From Arthrobacter sp. UM1 (GTDB taxonomy: Bacteria; Actinomycetota; Actinomycetes; Actinomycetales; Micrococcaceae): DNA of 57,343 nt. This document shows, in pieces, positions 1-8,817 of this stretch. The notes beneath the pieces were generated by a model, which saw only the letters and a program-made list of their open reading frames with translations, was not told the DNA's origin and ran no database searches. Location: the NCBI RefSeq assembly GCF_020483305.1, contig NZ_JACWAB010000010.1:1-57343 (forward strand), in the 5' to 3' direction. The position numbers and the translations under genes were made by a program. The stretch's first letter is position 1. Each line of letters opens with the position of its first letter.

Positions 1-37
1 CGCCCTCGCTGCTCCCCCGGGGTAAACCCCGTGGGGT

Positions 38-88
<51 letters not shown>

Positions 89-89
89 A

Positions 90-145
90 TTTGTGGCGCG
101 TTTCGTGCGAAATCCGGCCCGAAATCGCACGAAACGCGCCACAAA
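90..145. repeat. Palindromic element, family A copy 1
   Basis: Two 21-nt arms (90-110 and 125-145) are exact reverse complements around a 14-nt loop. The arm contains the family core TTTGTGGCGCGTTTCGTGC. It lies about 40 bp past the stop codon of the leftward amidase gene, so it could act as its transcription terminator. There is no T-tract. Confidence 0.85.
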
Positions 146-186
146 CGGACGAGGGACGGAGGGGCGGGCCTGGGAAGAGGCGGCCC

Positions 187-1971
187 CTACCTCAGCCGGG
201 GCGTGCGGGGCGGCTCGGTCCGGCGGCGGCCCGTGGCCTCGAACGCGGCGGCCACGGCGAGCAGCCGGGCGTCGTCGCCGGCGCGGCCCGCGAAGGTGAG
301 GCCCACGGGCATCCCGGTGTCCGGCATGGTCCCCATCGGCACGGTCACGGTCGGGATGCCGAGGTGCCGCCACACGAGGTTGCCGTTGGCCACCCACACC
401 CCGTTGCTCCACGCGATCCGGGCAGACTCCACGCTGACGTCCGAGTCCGCGGGCGCCACGTCGGCGAGCGTGGGGAAGGCGACGACGTCGATCCCCTCCA
501 GCTCCAGCCACTCGTCCCAGTCCGTCTCCCGGGTGGCGAGCAGCCCGCGCAGCCCCTCCTCGAGGCCCGGCAGCCCTGCGGAGGCGAAGTTCGCGGGAGT
601 CTGCACCCGGCAGGACCCGTCCGGCGCCTCGAGGGCGGCGGCGAGGGCGGGGTACCGATCGATCTCGGTGAAGCCCTCGGCCTGGTCCGGCAGCGTGCCC
701 TCCTCGTGCGGGAAGATCTGCGCGCCGTCCACGCCGGAGAGGCGGGGCAGGGCCGGGTCGCCGTTGGCGCGGAGGAAGTCGTCCCACGCCCACGCGGAGA
801 GCTCTTCGGCCTCGAGGCGCAGGAACTCCGCCGGGACGAGGCCTCGGTTCCGGACGGTGGGCGCGCCGGGACGGTCGCCCTCGTAGTTGCTCACGACCGG
901 CAGGTCCGTCTCCCGCACGCGCGCCCCGGCCCGGGCCAGGTCCGCGCGGGCCGCCTCGAAGAGGTCCAGGACGCTCGCACGCGGACGGATGCGCTGCCCC
1001 GTGGCCCCGCCGATGCCGGGCTCGGGGGCCGTCCCGGCCTGCTCGTCCGTGCCGAGGAACATCCGCGGCGCGGCCACGCGCAGCCCGCCGAGCACCTCCG
1101 CCGGGGACGCCGCCGCCCGGCCCGCGAGCTCCCGGAACGAGTCCGGCCGCACGTCCGCGAGCGCCGGCAGCTCCATCCACGGCTGGGCCCGCCAGAAGTC
1201 GCCGCGGGTCTCGGGGTCCTCCACCGCGATGACGTCGAGCAGCTCCGCCATGTCCGCCATGGTCCGGGTGTGCGGCACGACCACATCCATCGTGGGCACC
1301 AGCGGCCAGTTCCCCCGGATGGACAGCACGCCCCAGGACGGGGTGTACGCGCAGAGGGCGTTGTTCGAGGCCGGCGCCCGCCCCGAGGACCAGGTCTCCT
1401 CGCCGAGCCCGAACGCGGCGAAGCTGGCCGCCGTCGCCGTCCCCGAGCCGTTCGAGGAGCCGGAGCCGTACGCGGACGTGAGGTACTCGCCGCTGTAGGG
1501 GCTCTCCGCGCGCCCGTAGACGCCGCGCTGCATGCCGCCGTCCGCCATGGGCGGCATGTTGGTCAGGCCGATGAGCACCGCGCCGGCCTCGCGCAGCACG
1601 CCGACGGTGAACGAGTCGCGCTGCGCCACGAGGTCGCGGAACGCGGGCGAGCCGGCCGCCACCGTCAGCCCCTCCGCCATGTAGCTGTCCTTGGCGGTGT
1701 ACGGGATGCCGTCGAGCGGACCGCGGACGCGGCCCTCGCGGCGGCGGGCGTCCGCGGCGCGCGCCTCCTCCCGCGCCCGGGAATTCCGGACGACGACGGC
1801 GTTCAGCCCGTCCCCGCCCGGCTCGGGTCCCTGCTCGTCGTAGGCCTCGATGCGGGCGAGGTAGGCGTCGAGGAGGCCCTCGCTCGTGGCCTCGCCGGAC
1901 TCGAGGGCGGCGCGCAGCTCGGCGATCGAGGCCTCGACGACGTCGAACCCGGGGCGGTCCGAGCCGCTCAT
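187..1971 (-). CDS. Amidase-signature family hydrolase
   Basis: A 594-residue amidase-signature (AS) hydrolase, which would cleave an amide or related C-N bond; the substrate is not set by sequence. The Ser-cisSer-Lys triad appears intact: Lys in IPYTAKDS, Ser in GSGSSNGSG and Ser in TWSSGRAPA. The segment corresponding to the usual DTGGSIRIPA is diverged, so it belongs to an unusual branch. The ATG at 1971 overlaps the stop of the agmatine deiminase gene (ATGA) and has an AGGAGG-like site about 9 nt upstream, so the two are translationally coupled. From context it may act after agmatine deiminase, where an N-carbamoylputrescine amidohydrolase would normally stand, but that is inference. The end of the transcript coincides with palindrome A copy 1. 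Confidence 0.85.
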   Translation of the reverse strand: MSGSDRPGFDVVEASIAELRAALESGEATSEGLLDAYLARIEAYDEQGPEPGGDGLNAVVVRNSRAREEARAADARRREGRVRGPLDGIPYTAKDSYMAEGLTVAAGSPAFRDLVAQRDSFTVGVLREAGAVLIGLTNMPPMADGGMQRGVYGRAESPYSGEYLTSAYGSGSSNGSGTATAASFAAFGLGEETWSSGRAPASNNALCAYTPSWGVLSIRGNWPLVPTMDVVVPHTRTMADMAELLDVIAVEDPETRGDFWRAQPWMELPALADVRPDSFRELAGRAAASPAEVLGGLRVAAPRMFLGTDEQAGTAPEPGIGGATGQRIRPRASVLDLFEAARADLARAGARVRETDLPVVSNYEGDRPGAPTVRNRGLVPAEFLRLEAEELSAWAWDDFLRANGDPALPRLSGVDGAQIFPHEEGTLPDQAEGFTEIDRYPALAAALEAPDGSCRVQTPANFASAGLPGLEEGLRGLLATRETDWDEWLELEGIDVVAFPTLADVAPADSDVSVESARIAWSNGVWVANGNLVWRHLGIPTVTVPMGTMPDTGMPVGLTFAGRAGDDARLLAVAAAFEATGRRRTEPPRTPRLR

Positions 1972-3284
1972 GCCCGTCCCTCCTTCTGTGCAGGGGCAGG
2001 CGCGGCCTCGGAGTCCGCGGGCTGGCCTGCTTGTTCCACGTGGAACGGCGCGGAGGCGGGGCGCTCGCCGGCCCGCGGCGCCGGCTGCTGCTGCGTGATG
2101 CAGTGGATGCCGCCGCCGAAGCGGAAGACGTCTCGGGCGTCCACGAGCTCGACGGTGCGGCCGGGGTAGGCCTCTTCGAGGTTGCGCTTGGCCTCGGCGT
2201 CGGCCGGGTCGTCGAACGCGCAGAGGGCCACGAACCCGTTGCCCACGTAGTGGTTGATGTAGGACCAGTCGGTCGACTCGCCGTCGTCGTCGGTGAGCGC
2301 GGAGGGGGCCGGGACGTCCACGACGCGCAGGGCCTCGCCGCGGGCGTCCTGCGCGGAGGCGAGGACGCCCTTGAGCTCGCGGGTCACGGCGTGGTCCGGG
2401 TGGGACTCGGCGTCCTGGCGGTGGAGGAGGACCGTCCCGGACTCGGTGAAGGCGGCCACGATGTCCACGTGGCCTCGCGTCCCGAACTCGTCGTAGTCCC
2501 GCGTCAGGCCGCGAGGGAGCCAGACGGCGCGGCGCGTGCCGAGGCGGGCGTGGATCTCCCGCTCGATCTCCTCCCGCGAGCGCCCCGGGTTTCGGCCCGG
2601 GTCCATCTGGACGGTCTCGGTGAGGAGGACGGTGCCGCGGCCGTCGATGTGGAAGCCGCCGCCCTCGTTGACGAGCCCGGTGGACTCGGCCTCGACGCCG
2701 GCCTCCCGGGCCACGGCCCGCCCCACCTGCGCGTCCTTGTCCCACGCGGCCCACTCCTGGGCGCCCCAGCCGTTGAACGTCCAGTCCACGCCCGCGAGCG
2801 AGCCGTCCGCGCGGTGCACGAAGCTCGGGCCGGAGTCCCGCATCCACGCGTCGTCGAGGGGGATCTCCACGAGCGCGAGGCCGTGGCCGGACGATTCCCC
2901 TCCGGACGACGCCCCGCCGGAGGGCGCCCCTCCGGAGGCATCCCCTCCGGAGGCATCCCCTCCGGAGGGATCCCCTTCGGACGACGCGCGGGCCGACGGC
3001 TCCTCGCCCAACGGCGCCCTCCCCGCGTCCGGCAGGAGGTCGGCGAAGCGGCGGGCGGCGTCGTCGGCGTCTGCAGGATCCACGGCGAGGCGGACCGGCT
3101 CGTACTTCTCGATGACGCGGAGCACGCGGCCCCAGGCGGCGCGGGCCCGTTCGAGGTCCTCGCCGCCCTCGGGGCCGAACGTCTGGTTGGCCGTGGGGTA
3201 GGCCATCCACGTGGCCTCGTGCGGCGCCCACTCCGGGGGCATGACCGGTGCGGGGGCGGCGGGAGATGCGGCGTGGTCAGACAT
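1968..3284 (-). CDS. aguA: Agmatine deiminase (peptidyl-arginine deiminase superfamily)
   Basis: 438 residues. Agmatine deiminase hydrolyses agmatine to N-carbamoylputrescine and ammonia. Family landmarks are PPEWAPHEATWMAYP near the N-terminus, MRDSGPSF (about 148-155), NEGGGFHIDG and the catalytic-cysteine segment GGGIHCITQQQ near the C-terminus. Residues about 86-134 are a Gly/Ser/Asp-rich insertion made of five-residue SGGDA-like repeats, absent from typical family members, with the catalytic motifs untouched on both sides. A tail of about 40 Ala/Pro/Gln-rich residues follows the cysteine motif. The start at 3284 is preceded by AAGGAAG. The 3' end overlaps the amidase start by 4 bp. The APC permease lies upstream on the same strand across a 113-bp gap. 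Confidence 0.9.
   Translation of the reverse strand: MSDHAASPAAPAPVMPPEWAPHEATWMAYPTANQTFGPEGGEDLERARAAWGRVLRVIEKYEPVRLAVDPADADDAARRFADLLPDAGRAPLGEEPSARASSEGDPSGGDASGGDASGGAPSGGASSGGESSGHGLALVEIPLDDAWMRDSGPSFVHRADGSLAGVDWTFNGWGAQEWAAWDKDAQVGRAVAREAGVEAESTGLVNEGGGFHIDGRGTVLLTETVQMDPGRNPGRSREEIEREIHARLGTRRAVWLPRGLTRDYDEFGTRGHVDIVAAFTESGTVLLHRQDAESHPDHAVTRELKGVLASAQDARGEALRVVDVPAPSALTDDDGESTDWSYINHYVGNGFVALCAFDDPADAEAKRNLEEAYPGRTVELVDARDVFRFGGGIHCITQQQPAPRAGERPASAPFHVEQAGQPADSEAAPAPAQKEGRA
2896..2985. repeat. Six 15-bp tandem units inside aguA
   Basis: Six consecutive 15-bp units of the type TCCCCTCCGGAGGCA (plus strand) keep the reading frame and encode five-residue SGG(D/A/E)(A/P/S) repeats in the agmatine deiminase. 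Units 3 to 5 differ by only one or two bases, so copy number is likely to vary by slippage between strains. Confidence 0.85.
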
Positions 3285-3397
3285 ACAACTCAGGCTTCCT
3301 TGCAGAGCGGGTGCGGATGGGCGGGACAGATCAGAAGGGGCGGACCGCGGGGGCCGGGACAGAGCAGCGGGCCGCCGGGACGGGACCCGCCGCTCCC

Positions 3398-4978
3398 CTA
3401 GTCCACCGGGTACTCGAGGGTCTCGAACCGGCGCCGGAAGAACGCCGGGCGGATGACCCGCTGGAGGATCATGATGACGATGCCGAGAACGAAGATCGCC
3501 ACCCCGAGGATGAACACGAGGCCGACGCCGCCGATGTTGGAGCCGGATCCGTACTCGGGGTCCATGGAGTCCACGGCGGTCTGGACGAAGAACACGAGCA
3601 GCAGGATGCCGCCCGCGAGGGGCGCCGCGAACATGGAGAGCGCCGAGCGGAAGGAGCGGAACGCCTGCCGCCGGAAGTACCAGACGCAGGCGAGCGCCGT
3701 GATCCCGTAGTAGAAGCAGACCATCATGCCGAGCGTGGTGATCGTGTCCCAGAGGACGTTCTCCGAGATGACGCGCATGACCGCGTAGAACACCGCCGCC
3801 ACGGCCGCGGAGACGATCGTGGCGTATCCGGGCGTCTGGAAGCGGCGGTCGATCCGGGCGTACCGCGGGCCGAGCGCCCCGTAGTGGCCCATCGCGAGCA
3901 GCGTGCGCGCCGGGGAGATCATCGTGGACTGCAGCGAGGACGCGGAGGAGGAGAGCACCGCGATGGACATGAGGATCGCGAACGGGCCCATGACCGGCGA
4001 GGCGAGCGCCGCGAAGACGTTCTCCTGGATGTCCGGGTTCCCGAGCCCGTTGCCCGTCTCCCCCGTGCCCGCGAAGGCGAGGCAGGCGATCGCGATGAGC
4101 AGGTAGAGGCCGACGACGACGAACATCGTGCCCGTCGCGGCCTTGCCCGGGGTGGTGGTGGCCTCGCGGCTCTCCTCGTTCATGGTGACGACGACGTCCC
4201 AGCCCCAGTACACGAACACCGAGAGGGAGACGCCGGCCGCGAAGGCGGAGAACGAGCCCACGCCGAACGGATTGAACCACTCGAGGCTGACGGGCATGGA
4301 GCCGGGATTCCCGCCGGCGTGCGCCTTGACGAGCGCCTCGACGGAGAACCACACGAGGACCACGATCTGGAGGGCCACGAGGACCGTCTGCACGTGCTTC
4401 GTGGCCTCGAGCCCGCGGTAGCTCACCCACGTGGCCAGGGCGATGAAGACGAGGCAGGTGCCCACGTTGACGGGGACGTTGCGGGTGAGCTCCGCGAGGG
4501 AGTCGTTCTGGAAGATCTGCGCCAGGGCCAGGTAGAAGAAGTCCACCGCGATGCCGGCGAGGTTGGAGAGGACCACGATGGTCGCTGCGAGGAGCGCCCA
4601 GCTGGCCATCCAGCCGACCCACGGGCCGAACGCCTTGGACGCCCACGTGAACGTGGTGCCGGAGTCCGGCATGGCCTTGTTGAGCTGCCGATAGCCCACG
4701 GCCACGAGGAGCATCGGGATGAAGCCCACGATGAAGATCGCCGGCAGGTGCTCCCCCACCGCCGAGGCCGTGGGGCCCATGCTGCCGGAGAGCGTGTAGG
4801 CGGGGGCGATCGTGGAGACGCCGATGACGATGCAGCCGAGCAGGCCGATCTGGCCGGCGCTCAGGCCCTTGTCGCTCGTCTCGTCGCCCGGGACAGGCGC
4901 GGGGCCGTCTCCGGGGACGGGGGCCCGGCGGTCGCCGGGAACGGGGACGGGGTGCGGGGAGCGCGCTTCATGGGACAT
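3398..4978 (-). CDS. APC-superfamily amino acid/polyamine permease
   Basis: 526 residues with about 12 hydrophobic membrane segments starting near residue 43 (GLLGCIVIGVSTIAPAYTL). This is the usual layout of amino acid-polyamine-organocation permeases, which import substrate by cation symport or exchange at the cytoplasmic membrane. Conserved-type features are the TIAPAYTLSGS loop in TM1 and the GTTFTWASKAFGPWVGW segment around TM3. The cytoplasmic N-terminus carries three APVPGD-like repeats. The ATG at 4978 is preceded by AGGAG. Lying between a putrescine-oxidase-like gene and agmatine deiminase, it is a candidate importer of putrescine or agmatine (inference; the family cannot give the substrate by itself). 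Confidence 0.88.
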   Translation of the reverse strand: MSHEARSPHPVPVPGDRRAPVPGDGPAPVPGDETSDKGLSAGQIGLLGCIVIGVSTIAPAYTLSGSMGPTASAVGEHLPAIFIVGFIPMLLVAVGYRQLNKAMPDSGTTFTWASKAFGPWVGWMASWALLAATIVVLSNLAGIAVDFFYLALAQIFQNDSLAELTRNVPVNVGTCLVFIALATWVSYRGLEATKHVQTVLVALQIVVLVWFSVEALVKAHAGGNPGSMPVSLEWFNPFGVGSFSAFAAGVSLSVFVYWGWDVVVTMNEESREATTTPGKAATGTMFVVVGLYLLIAIACLAFAGTGETGNGLGNPDIQENVFAALASPVMGPFAILMSIAVLSSSASSLQSTMISPARTLLAMGHYGALGPRYARIDRRFQTPGYATIVSAAVAAVFYAVMRVISENVLWDTITTLGMMVCFYYGITALACVWYFRRQAFRSFRSALSMFAAPLAGGILLLVFFVQTAVDSMDPEYGSGSNIGGVGLVFILGVAIFVLGIVIMILQRVIRPAFFRRRFETLEYPVD

Positions 4979-5048
4979 GGCCGCTCCTTTCTCTGGGGAG
5001 GGGTGGGGGTCTGGGGGCGGATACAGGGGTGCGTCCGGTCATGCGGGG

Positions 5049-5092
5049 TGCGGACGGGCTGGGTGTGCGGACAGGCTGGGTGCGGACGGATC
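5049..5092. repeat. 17-bp direct repeats between usp and permease genes
   Basis: The unit TGCGGACGGGCTGGGTG (5049-5065) recurs with one change at 5066-5082 and in part after that. It lies in the 194-bp gap upstream of the leftward permease gene, where the permease promoter might be. No clear -35/-10 pair could be assigned here. Confidence 0.6.
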
Positions 5093-5172
5093 GGCCGGGA
5101 TCCGGACGCTCAGGGTGTGCGGACGGGACGCCGGGGCGCGGGGCGCGCCGTCGGCGGGACGGGCGAGCCCCG

Positions 5173-6057
5173 TCAGCGGCTGCCGTGCTTGGCGTCGCGC
5201 GGCAGCACGACCATCGGGACGGGCAGGTGGGCGAGGATCCGCGCGGCCGTGGAGCCCAGGAAGATCCGCCGGTGCTGGGCCAGCCTCGAGGATCCGACGA
5301 CGAGCACCGAGCCCTCCGGCCAGTCCGTCTTCCGCACGGCCTTCTTGAGGGAGGGGGCCGAGCCGATGAGCGGGTCCGCGGTCTGAACGGCGACGGTGCC
5401 GACGGAGGCCTCCGCCTGCGCCGCCCCCGCCTGGGCGGCGGCCTCGTCCGTCGCGGCGCGGAGGCGGGAGGCGAGCGCGCCGTCGTCGCCCTCAGCGCCC
5501 GCGAAGGTGAGGAGGCCGAAGGGGATCCCGAGATCCCGGCCCCAGCGGGCCGCCGTGCTCACCACCTGGCCCTCGAGCTGCGGGGAGACCGCGCCGAGGA
5601 TGACGCGCAGGCCCGCGTCCGGCCTGTAGCGCCGCGGCGCGAGCACGAGCGGGACGGGCGAGCTGTGGAGGAGCTGCTCCACGACCGGGTGGACGCGCAC
5701 CCGGCCGAGGCCCGTGCCGGAGCCCGTCACCACGAGCTCCGCGCCGGTCTCCTCCACGATCTCGAGGAGCGCCGTGGCCACGGACTCGTGGTGGCGGAGG
5801 ACGGTGCGGCTGCGGACGTCGTCGGGGACACTCGCCTGGGCGTCGGCGAGCCAGCCCTTCGCCTGGTCCTCGATGATGCCGCTCACGCTGCCGGTGGGAG
5901 GGTAGGCCTGGCCGTAGGGGTCGTCGGTCTTGACCACGAGCCCGATGACCACCTCCGCACCCGAGGCGCGGGCGATCTGGACGCCGAGGGCGAGGGCCTC
6001 GTCGCTGCGCTTGTCGCCGCCGTACGCGACGAGGAGCCGCTCGAGCCGCCGGGTCAC
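5173..6057 (-). CDS. Tandem-domain universal stress protein
   Basis: 294 residues with two Usp (UspA-like) alpha/beta domains. The first runs from ERLLVAYGGDKRSDEAL to SSPVPLVLAPRR (about 1-140). The second runs from LRVILGAVSPQLEGQ to LPVPMVVLPRD (about 150-288). Nucleotide-binding-type glycine segments are VVTGSGTGLGRVR in the first half and VVGSSRLAQHRRIFLGST in the second. Usp proteins are cytosolic and often bind ATP; partners are unknown. The GTG at 6057 overlaps the TGA of the amine oxidase gene by 4 bp, so the two are translated as a unit. That coupling suggests a role tied to polyamine oxidation, for example handling peroxide or aldehyde stress (inference). Confidence 0.85.
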   Translation of the reverse strand: MTRRLERLLVAYGGDKRSDEALALGVQIARASGAEVVIGLVVKTDDPYGQAYPPTGSVSGIIEDQAKGWLADAQASVPDDVRSRTVLRHHESVATALLEIVEETGAELVVTGSGTGLGRVRVHPVVEQLLHSSPVPLVLAPRRYRPDAGLRVILGAVSPQLEGQVVSTAARWGRDLGIPFGLLTFAGAEGDDGALASRLRAATDEAAAQAGAAQAEASVGTVAVQTADPLIGSAPSLKKAVRKTDWPEGSVLVVGSSRLAQHRRIFLGSTAARILAHLPVPMVVLPRDAKHGSR

Positions 6058-7598
6058 GCCCGGCCCCCGGTGCCGCTCGCGGCGGAGTTCTGGGAGTCCC
6101 CGCCGTCGGCCGCACTGCCGCCGAGCGCCTCGGAGACCTCGCGGGCGGCGCGGCGCCCCTCGCGGAGCGCGCCGTCCACGTGCTGGTAGCCCTCTTCCGC
6201 CACGTCCGAGCACGCCCAGTGCAGCGGGCCGACGGGCGTCTTCTGCTCCGCGCCGTAGCGGCTCAGGCCGCCGAGGCCGAAGCTGTTGGCGTACGCGCCG
6301 CGCGTCCACTCCTCGGAGACGAAGTCCGACTCGAAGTAGACCACCGGGCTCTTCGCCTCCTCGCCGAGGTAGTGCGAGACGGACTCGAGGATCCGCTCGC
6401 GCCGCTCCTCGGGGGTGAGGCGGAACATGGCGTCCGCCTGCTCGTCGGAGACGAAGGCCACGAGGGTGCCGCGCGAGTCGCCGTGGTTCGTGTTGTCGTA
6501 GACCTCCTGGCAGAGCTCGTCGCCGCCGAAGCCGGTGCCGGAGAGGCCCTTGTCCCGCCAGAACGGCGTCTCGTAGACGGCGTGGACCTTGATGACCACG
6601 CCCATCGAGACGTGCTGGTGCATCTGCTGCTGCAGCCACGGCAGCGGCGGGTCGAACGAGATGCGGGAGTAGAGGTTCGGCGGGACCGCGAGGACCGCGC
6701 GCCGGGCGCGGACGGTCTTCCTGTCCGAGACGGCGAGCACCCCGTCCTCGCCCCAGACGATGCTGCGCACCGGCGAGTCCAGCGTCACCGCACCCTCGGG
6801 CAGGTCCGCCGCCAGCCGCTCCGAGACGGACTGCATGCCGCCCACCACGCGGCGGTCCAGGATGAAGTCCTCGTCCACGAGGTGGGAGAACGAGCCCGCC
6901 GAGGCCGCCATGAGCACGGCCTGGAGAGCGGAGAAGGCGTGGGCCGGCTTCGTCAGCATGCCTCCGGCGAGGAAGATGCCGATGTTCCGGCGGGCCTCGT
7001 CGTCGTCCGTCTGGGTGCGCAGCCACTCGGTGAAGGTGACCGTGTCCAGCTCACGGGCCTTGGGGTGCGCCCACGGCTCGTTCGGGCCGATCTCCTCGGC
7101 GAGCTCGTCCAGCGCCTCGATGACCTTCTCCATCTCGGCCTGCGTGCGCTCGCTCGCGGGGAACATGGCGCCCGTGAACTCCTGGCGGCGGCCGTCCGCG
7201 AGGTACACGTTGGCGCCCTCGCGGTAGCGCTGGAACGTCTCCATGCCGAGCTCCTCGAGCAGGCCGAGCAGCTCCGTCTGGTCCGGCGAGACCCACTGCC
7301 CGCCGATCTCGAGGAACGCGCCGTCGATCGTCCGCGACCACGTGCGGCCGCCCACCCGGTCCCGCGCCTCGAGGACCGCGACGGAGTGCCCCGCCGCGGT
7401 CAGCTCCCGCGCCGCGCGCAGGCCGGCGGGTCCGGCGCCGATGACGACGACGTCGCACTCCAGCACCTCCTCGCTGCCGATGCTCGTGACGCCGGTCTGG
7501 GGCTGGAGCGAGCCCCGGCGCTCGATGACGGTGGCCGGTCCGGGGACGCCAGCGCGTGCGGTCTGGCCGGTGCTGGTGTTGGCGGTGTTCTGGCTCAT
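6054..7598 (-). CDS. Flavin-containing amine oxidase, putrescine-oxidase-like
   Basis: 514 residues. An FAD-binding Rossmann motif VVVIGAGPAGLRAARELTA lies near residue 50, followed by the LEARDRVGGRTWS motif typical of the monoamine oxidase family. QVGISMGVVIK-type core strands and the C-terminal GLSRYG...PVGPLHWACSDVAEEGYQHVDGALREG segment match putrescine and monoamine oxidases. The enzyme would oxidise a primary amine to an aldehyde with release of ammonia and H2O2. Putrescine is the best guess from resemblance and context. The start is ATG 7598, which has AGGAG 9 nt upstream; the longer frame to 7700 lacks family sequence and has no such site. It is the first gene of the leftward cluster and lies divergent from a TetR regulator. 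Confidence 0.88.
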   Translation of the reverse strand: MSQNTANTSTGQTARAGVPGPATVIERRGSLQPQTGVTSIGSEEVLECDVVVIGAGPAGLRAARELTAAGHSVAVLEARDRVGGRTWSRTIDGAFLEIGGQWVSPDQTELLGLLEELGMETFQRYREGANVYLADGRRQEFTGAMFPASERTQAEMEKVIEALDELAEEIGPNEPWAHPKARELDTVTFTEWLRTQTDDDEARRNIGIFLAGGMLTKPAHAFSALQAVLMAASAGSFSHLVDEDFILDRRVVGGMQSVSERLAADLPEGAVTLDSPVRSIVWGEDGVLAVSDRKTVRARRAVLAVPPNLYSRISFDPPLPWLQQQMHQHVSMGVVIKVHAVYETPFWRDKGLSGTGFGGDELCQEVYDNTNHGDSRGTLVAFVSDEQADAMFRLTPEERRERILESVSHYLGEEAKSPVVYFESDFVSEEWTRGAYANSFGLGGLSRYGAEQKTPVGPLHWACSDVAEEGYQHVDGALREGRRAAREVSEALGGSAADGGDSQNSAASGTGGRA

Positions 7599-7762
7599 GG
7601 TGTGCTCCTGGTGGCGTGAGGCCTGTGGGGAGGCGGTTGGGGATTCGGGCTTGAGGGTTCGGACTCGGAGATTCGGATGTGAGGATTCGGGGACTCGCAA
7701 CCGGGCGCCTCGCGGGAGGGGCCCTCGCGGGACACGGTTCCGGCTCCGGACGGTCGCTCTAG

Positions 7763-7781
7763 AAATGAATCCAGTTCATTT
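7763..7781. promoter_or_regulatory. Candidate TetR operator, AAATGAA-N5-TTCATTT
   Basis: A perfect 7-bp inverted repeat with a 5-bp spacer (7763-7769 / 7775-7781) forms an AT-rich island in very GC-rich DNA. It lies 165 bp upstream of the amine oxidase start, in the gap shared with the divergent tetR gene. Size and symmetry suit a TetR-family dimer. The assignment is inference. Confidence 0.55.
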
Positions 7782-7910
7782 ATTAGTGCACAAGCATGGC
7801 GCAGGTCACATTCGCCGTCAAGGGGGTCCACCCTGTGGAACTGTCCGGCCCCAGCCGTGGCGGCCGCCTCGCCTCGCCGCCCCTGCACCTCCGCCCGTAC
7901 GGCCCCACGA

Positions 7911-7972
7911 GGCTTGTGCACCCGGTTTGTTCGGTTTCGAGGCGGAAATCCGAACGAACCGGGTGCACAAGC
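7911..7972. repeat. Long inverted repeat (stem GGCTTGTGCACCCGGTT)
   Basis: The left arm starts at 7911 and the right arm ends at 7972. About 27 nt pair with one or two mismatches around a very short loop. The architecture matches the family A and B palindromes but the stem sequence differs. It lies in the amine oxidase/tetR divergent gap. The rest of this 491-bp gap holds the operator candidate but no supportable gene. Confidence 0.8.
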
Positions 7973-8089
7973 CCCTTCCGCACTCCGAGCCGGGCATCCG
8001 TCCACCCGAGGACTGCCGCCCGAGCCGCCGCCGTCGTCGTCGTCGGGATCACCGTCATCGCACCAGCCGCGGCCTGAGACAATGGACGG

Positions 8090-8770
8090 GTGACTGAACG
8101 CGCCGCCGCTCCCCGAACCCGATCCCGAACCCGCACCCGCGGCCGCCCCGCCTCTCCCCTGCTCTCACGGGAGCGGATCACGGACGCCGCGATGAAGCTG
8201 GTGCGGGAGAAGGACTACCGGGCCCTGACGATGCCGGCGCTCGCGGGGCGGCTGGGGGTCTCGAGCTCGGCGATCTACAACCACGTCTCGTCCAAGCAGG
8301 AGATCCTGGTGCTCATCCAGGAGCGGCTCAATGCGTCGATCGACTGCACCGCGTTCGAGACCGAGCCGTGGGACCGGGCGCTGCACGCGTGGGCGCACTC
8401 GTACCGGCGGCGGTTCATCGAGCACACGGACCTCATCCCCGTGGTGGCGGTCCTGCCCGTGGCCGACTCCCCCGAGACCCTCAAGATGTACGAGCGCGTG
8501 AGCCAGGGGCTGGCCGAGGCCGGGCTTGCGGAGGCGGACATCGTGGACGTGATCGTGGGCGTGGAGGCGCTCGTGTTCGGCGCGGCCTATGACGCATCGG
8601 CGCCCGCGGACATCTTCTCGCCGGGGTCGCTGGAGGAGCTCGCGCCCACGTTCTCGCGGCTGACGAGGCTGCGGACCGAGGACGCGCGCACCACCGCCGA
8701 CCGCGCCTTCGAGCTCGCCCTCACCTCCCTCATCGCCGGCCTGCGGGAGCGGGTGCGGGTGCGGGGCTAG
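8090..8770 (+). CDS. TetR-family transcriptional regulator
   Basis: 226 residues. After a basic Arg/Pro-rich stretch, the N-terminal DNA-binding domain is clear: RERITDAAMKLVREKDY, then the helix-turn-helix LTMPALAGRLGVSSSAIYNH and VSSKQEIL (about 25-75). The rest is the variable ligand/dimer domain. The GTG at 8090 is the only in-frame start before the HTH; GACAAT at 8078-8083 lies 6 nt before it, which suits a leaderless transcript. It is divergent from the amine oxidase operon and is the likely repressor of that cluster and of itself (inference from layout). The inducer is unknown; a polyamine or aldehyde is plausible. Confidence 0.88.
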   Translation: MTERAAAPRTRSRTRTRGRPASPLLSRERITDAAMKLVREKDYRALTMPALAGRLGVSSSAIYNHVSSKQEILVLIQERLNASIDCTAFETEPWDRALHAWAHSYRRRFIEHTDLIPVVAVLPVADSPETLKMYERVSQGLAEAGLAEADIVDVIVGVEALVFGAAYDASAPADIFSPGSLEELAPTFSRLTRLRTEDARTTADRAFELALTSLIAGLRERVRVRG

Positions 8771-8817
8771 CCGCTCCCACCCCCCTCTGCCCCCTCTCTG
8801 CCCCCTCCCATCTCCGA

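Noticed and set aside
6180-7619. Long plus-strand open frame opposite the amine oxidase
   Set aside because: The minus strand encodes a full flavoenzyme with FAD motifs and a ribosome site; the plus-strand product is compositionally a shadow.
7595-8181. Small open frames in the tetR/amine oxidase gap (7595-8005 and 7783-8181, minus strand)
   Set aside because: They cover the operator candidate and a long palindrome, lack ribosome sites and show no conserved-looking sequence.
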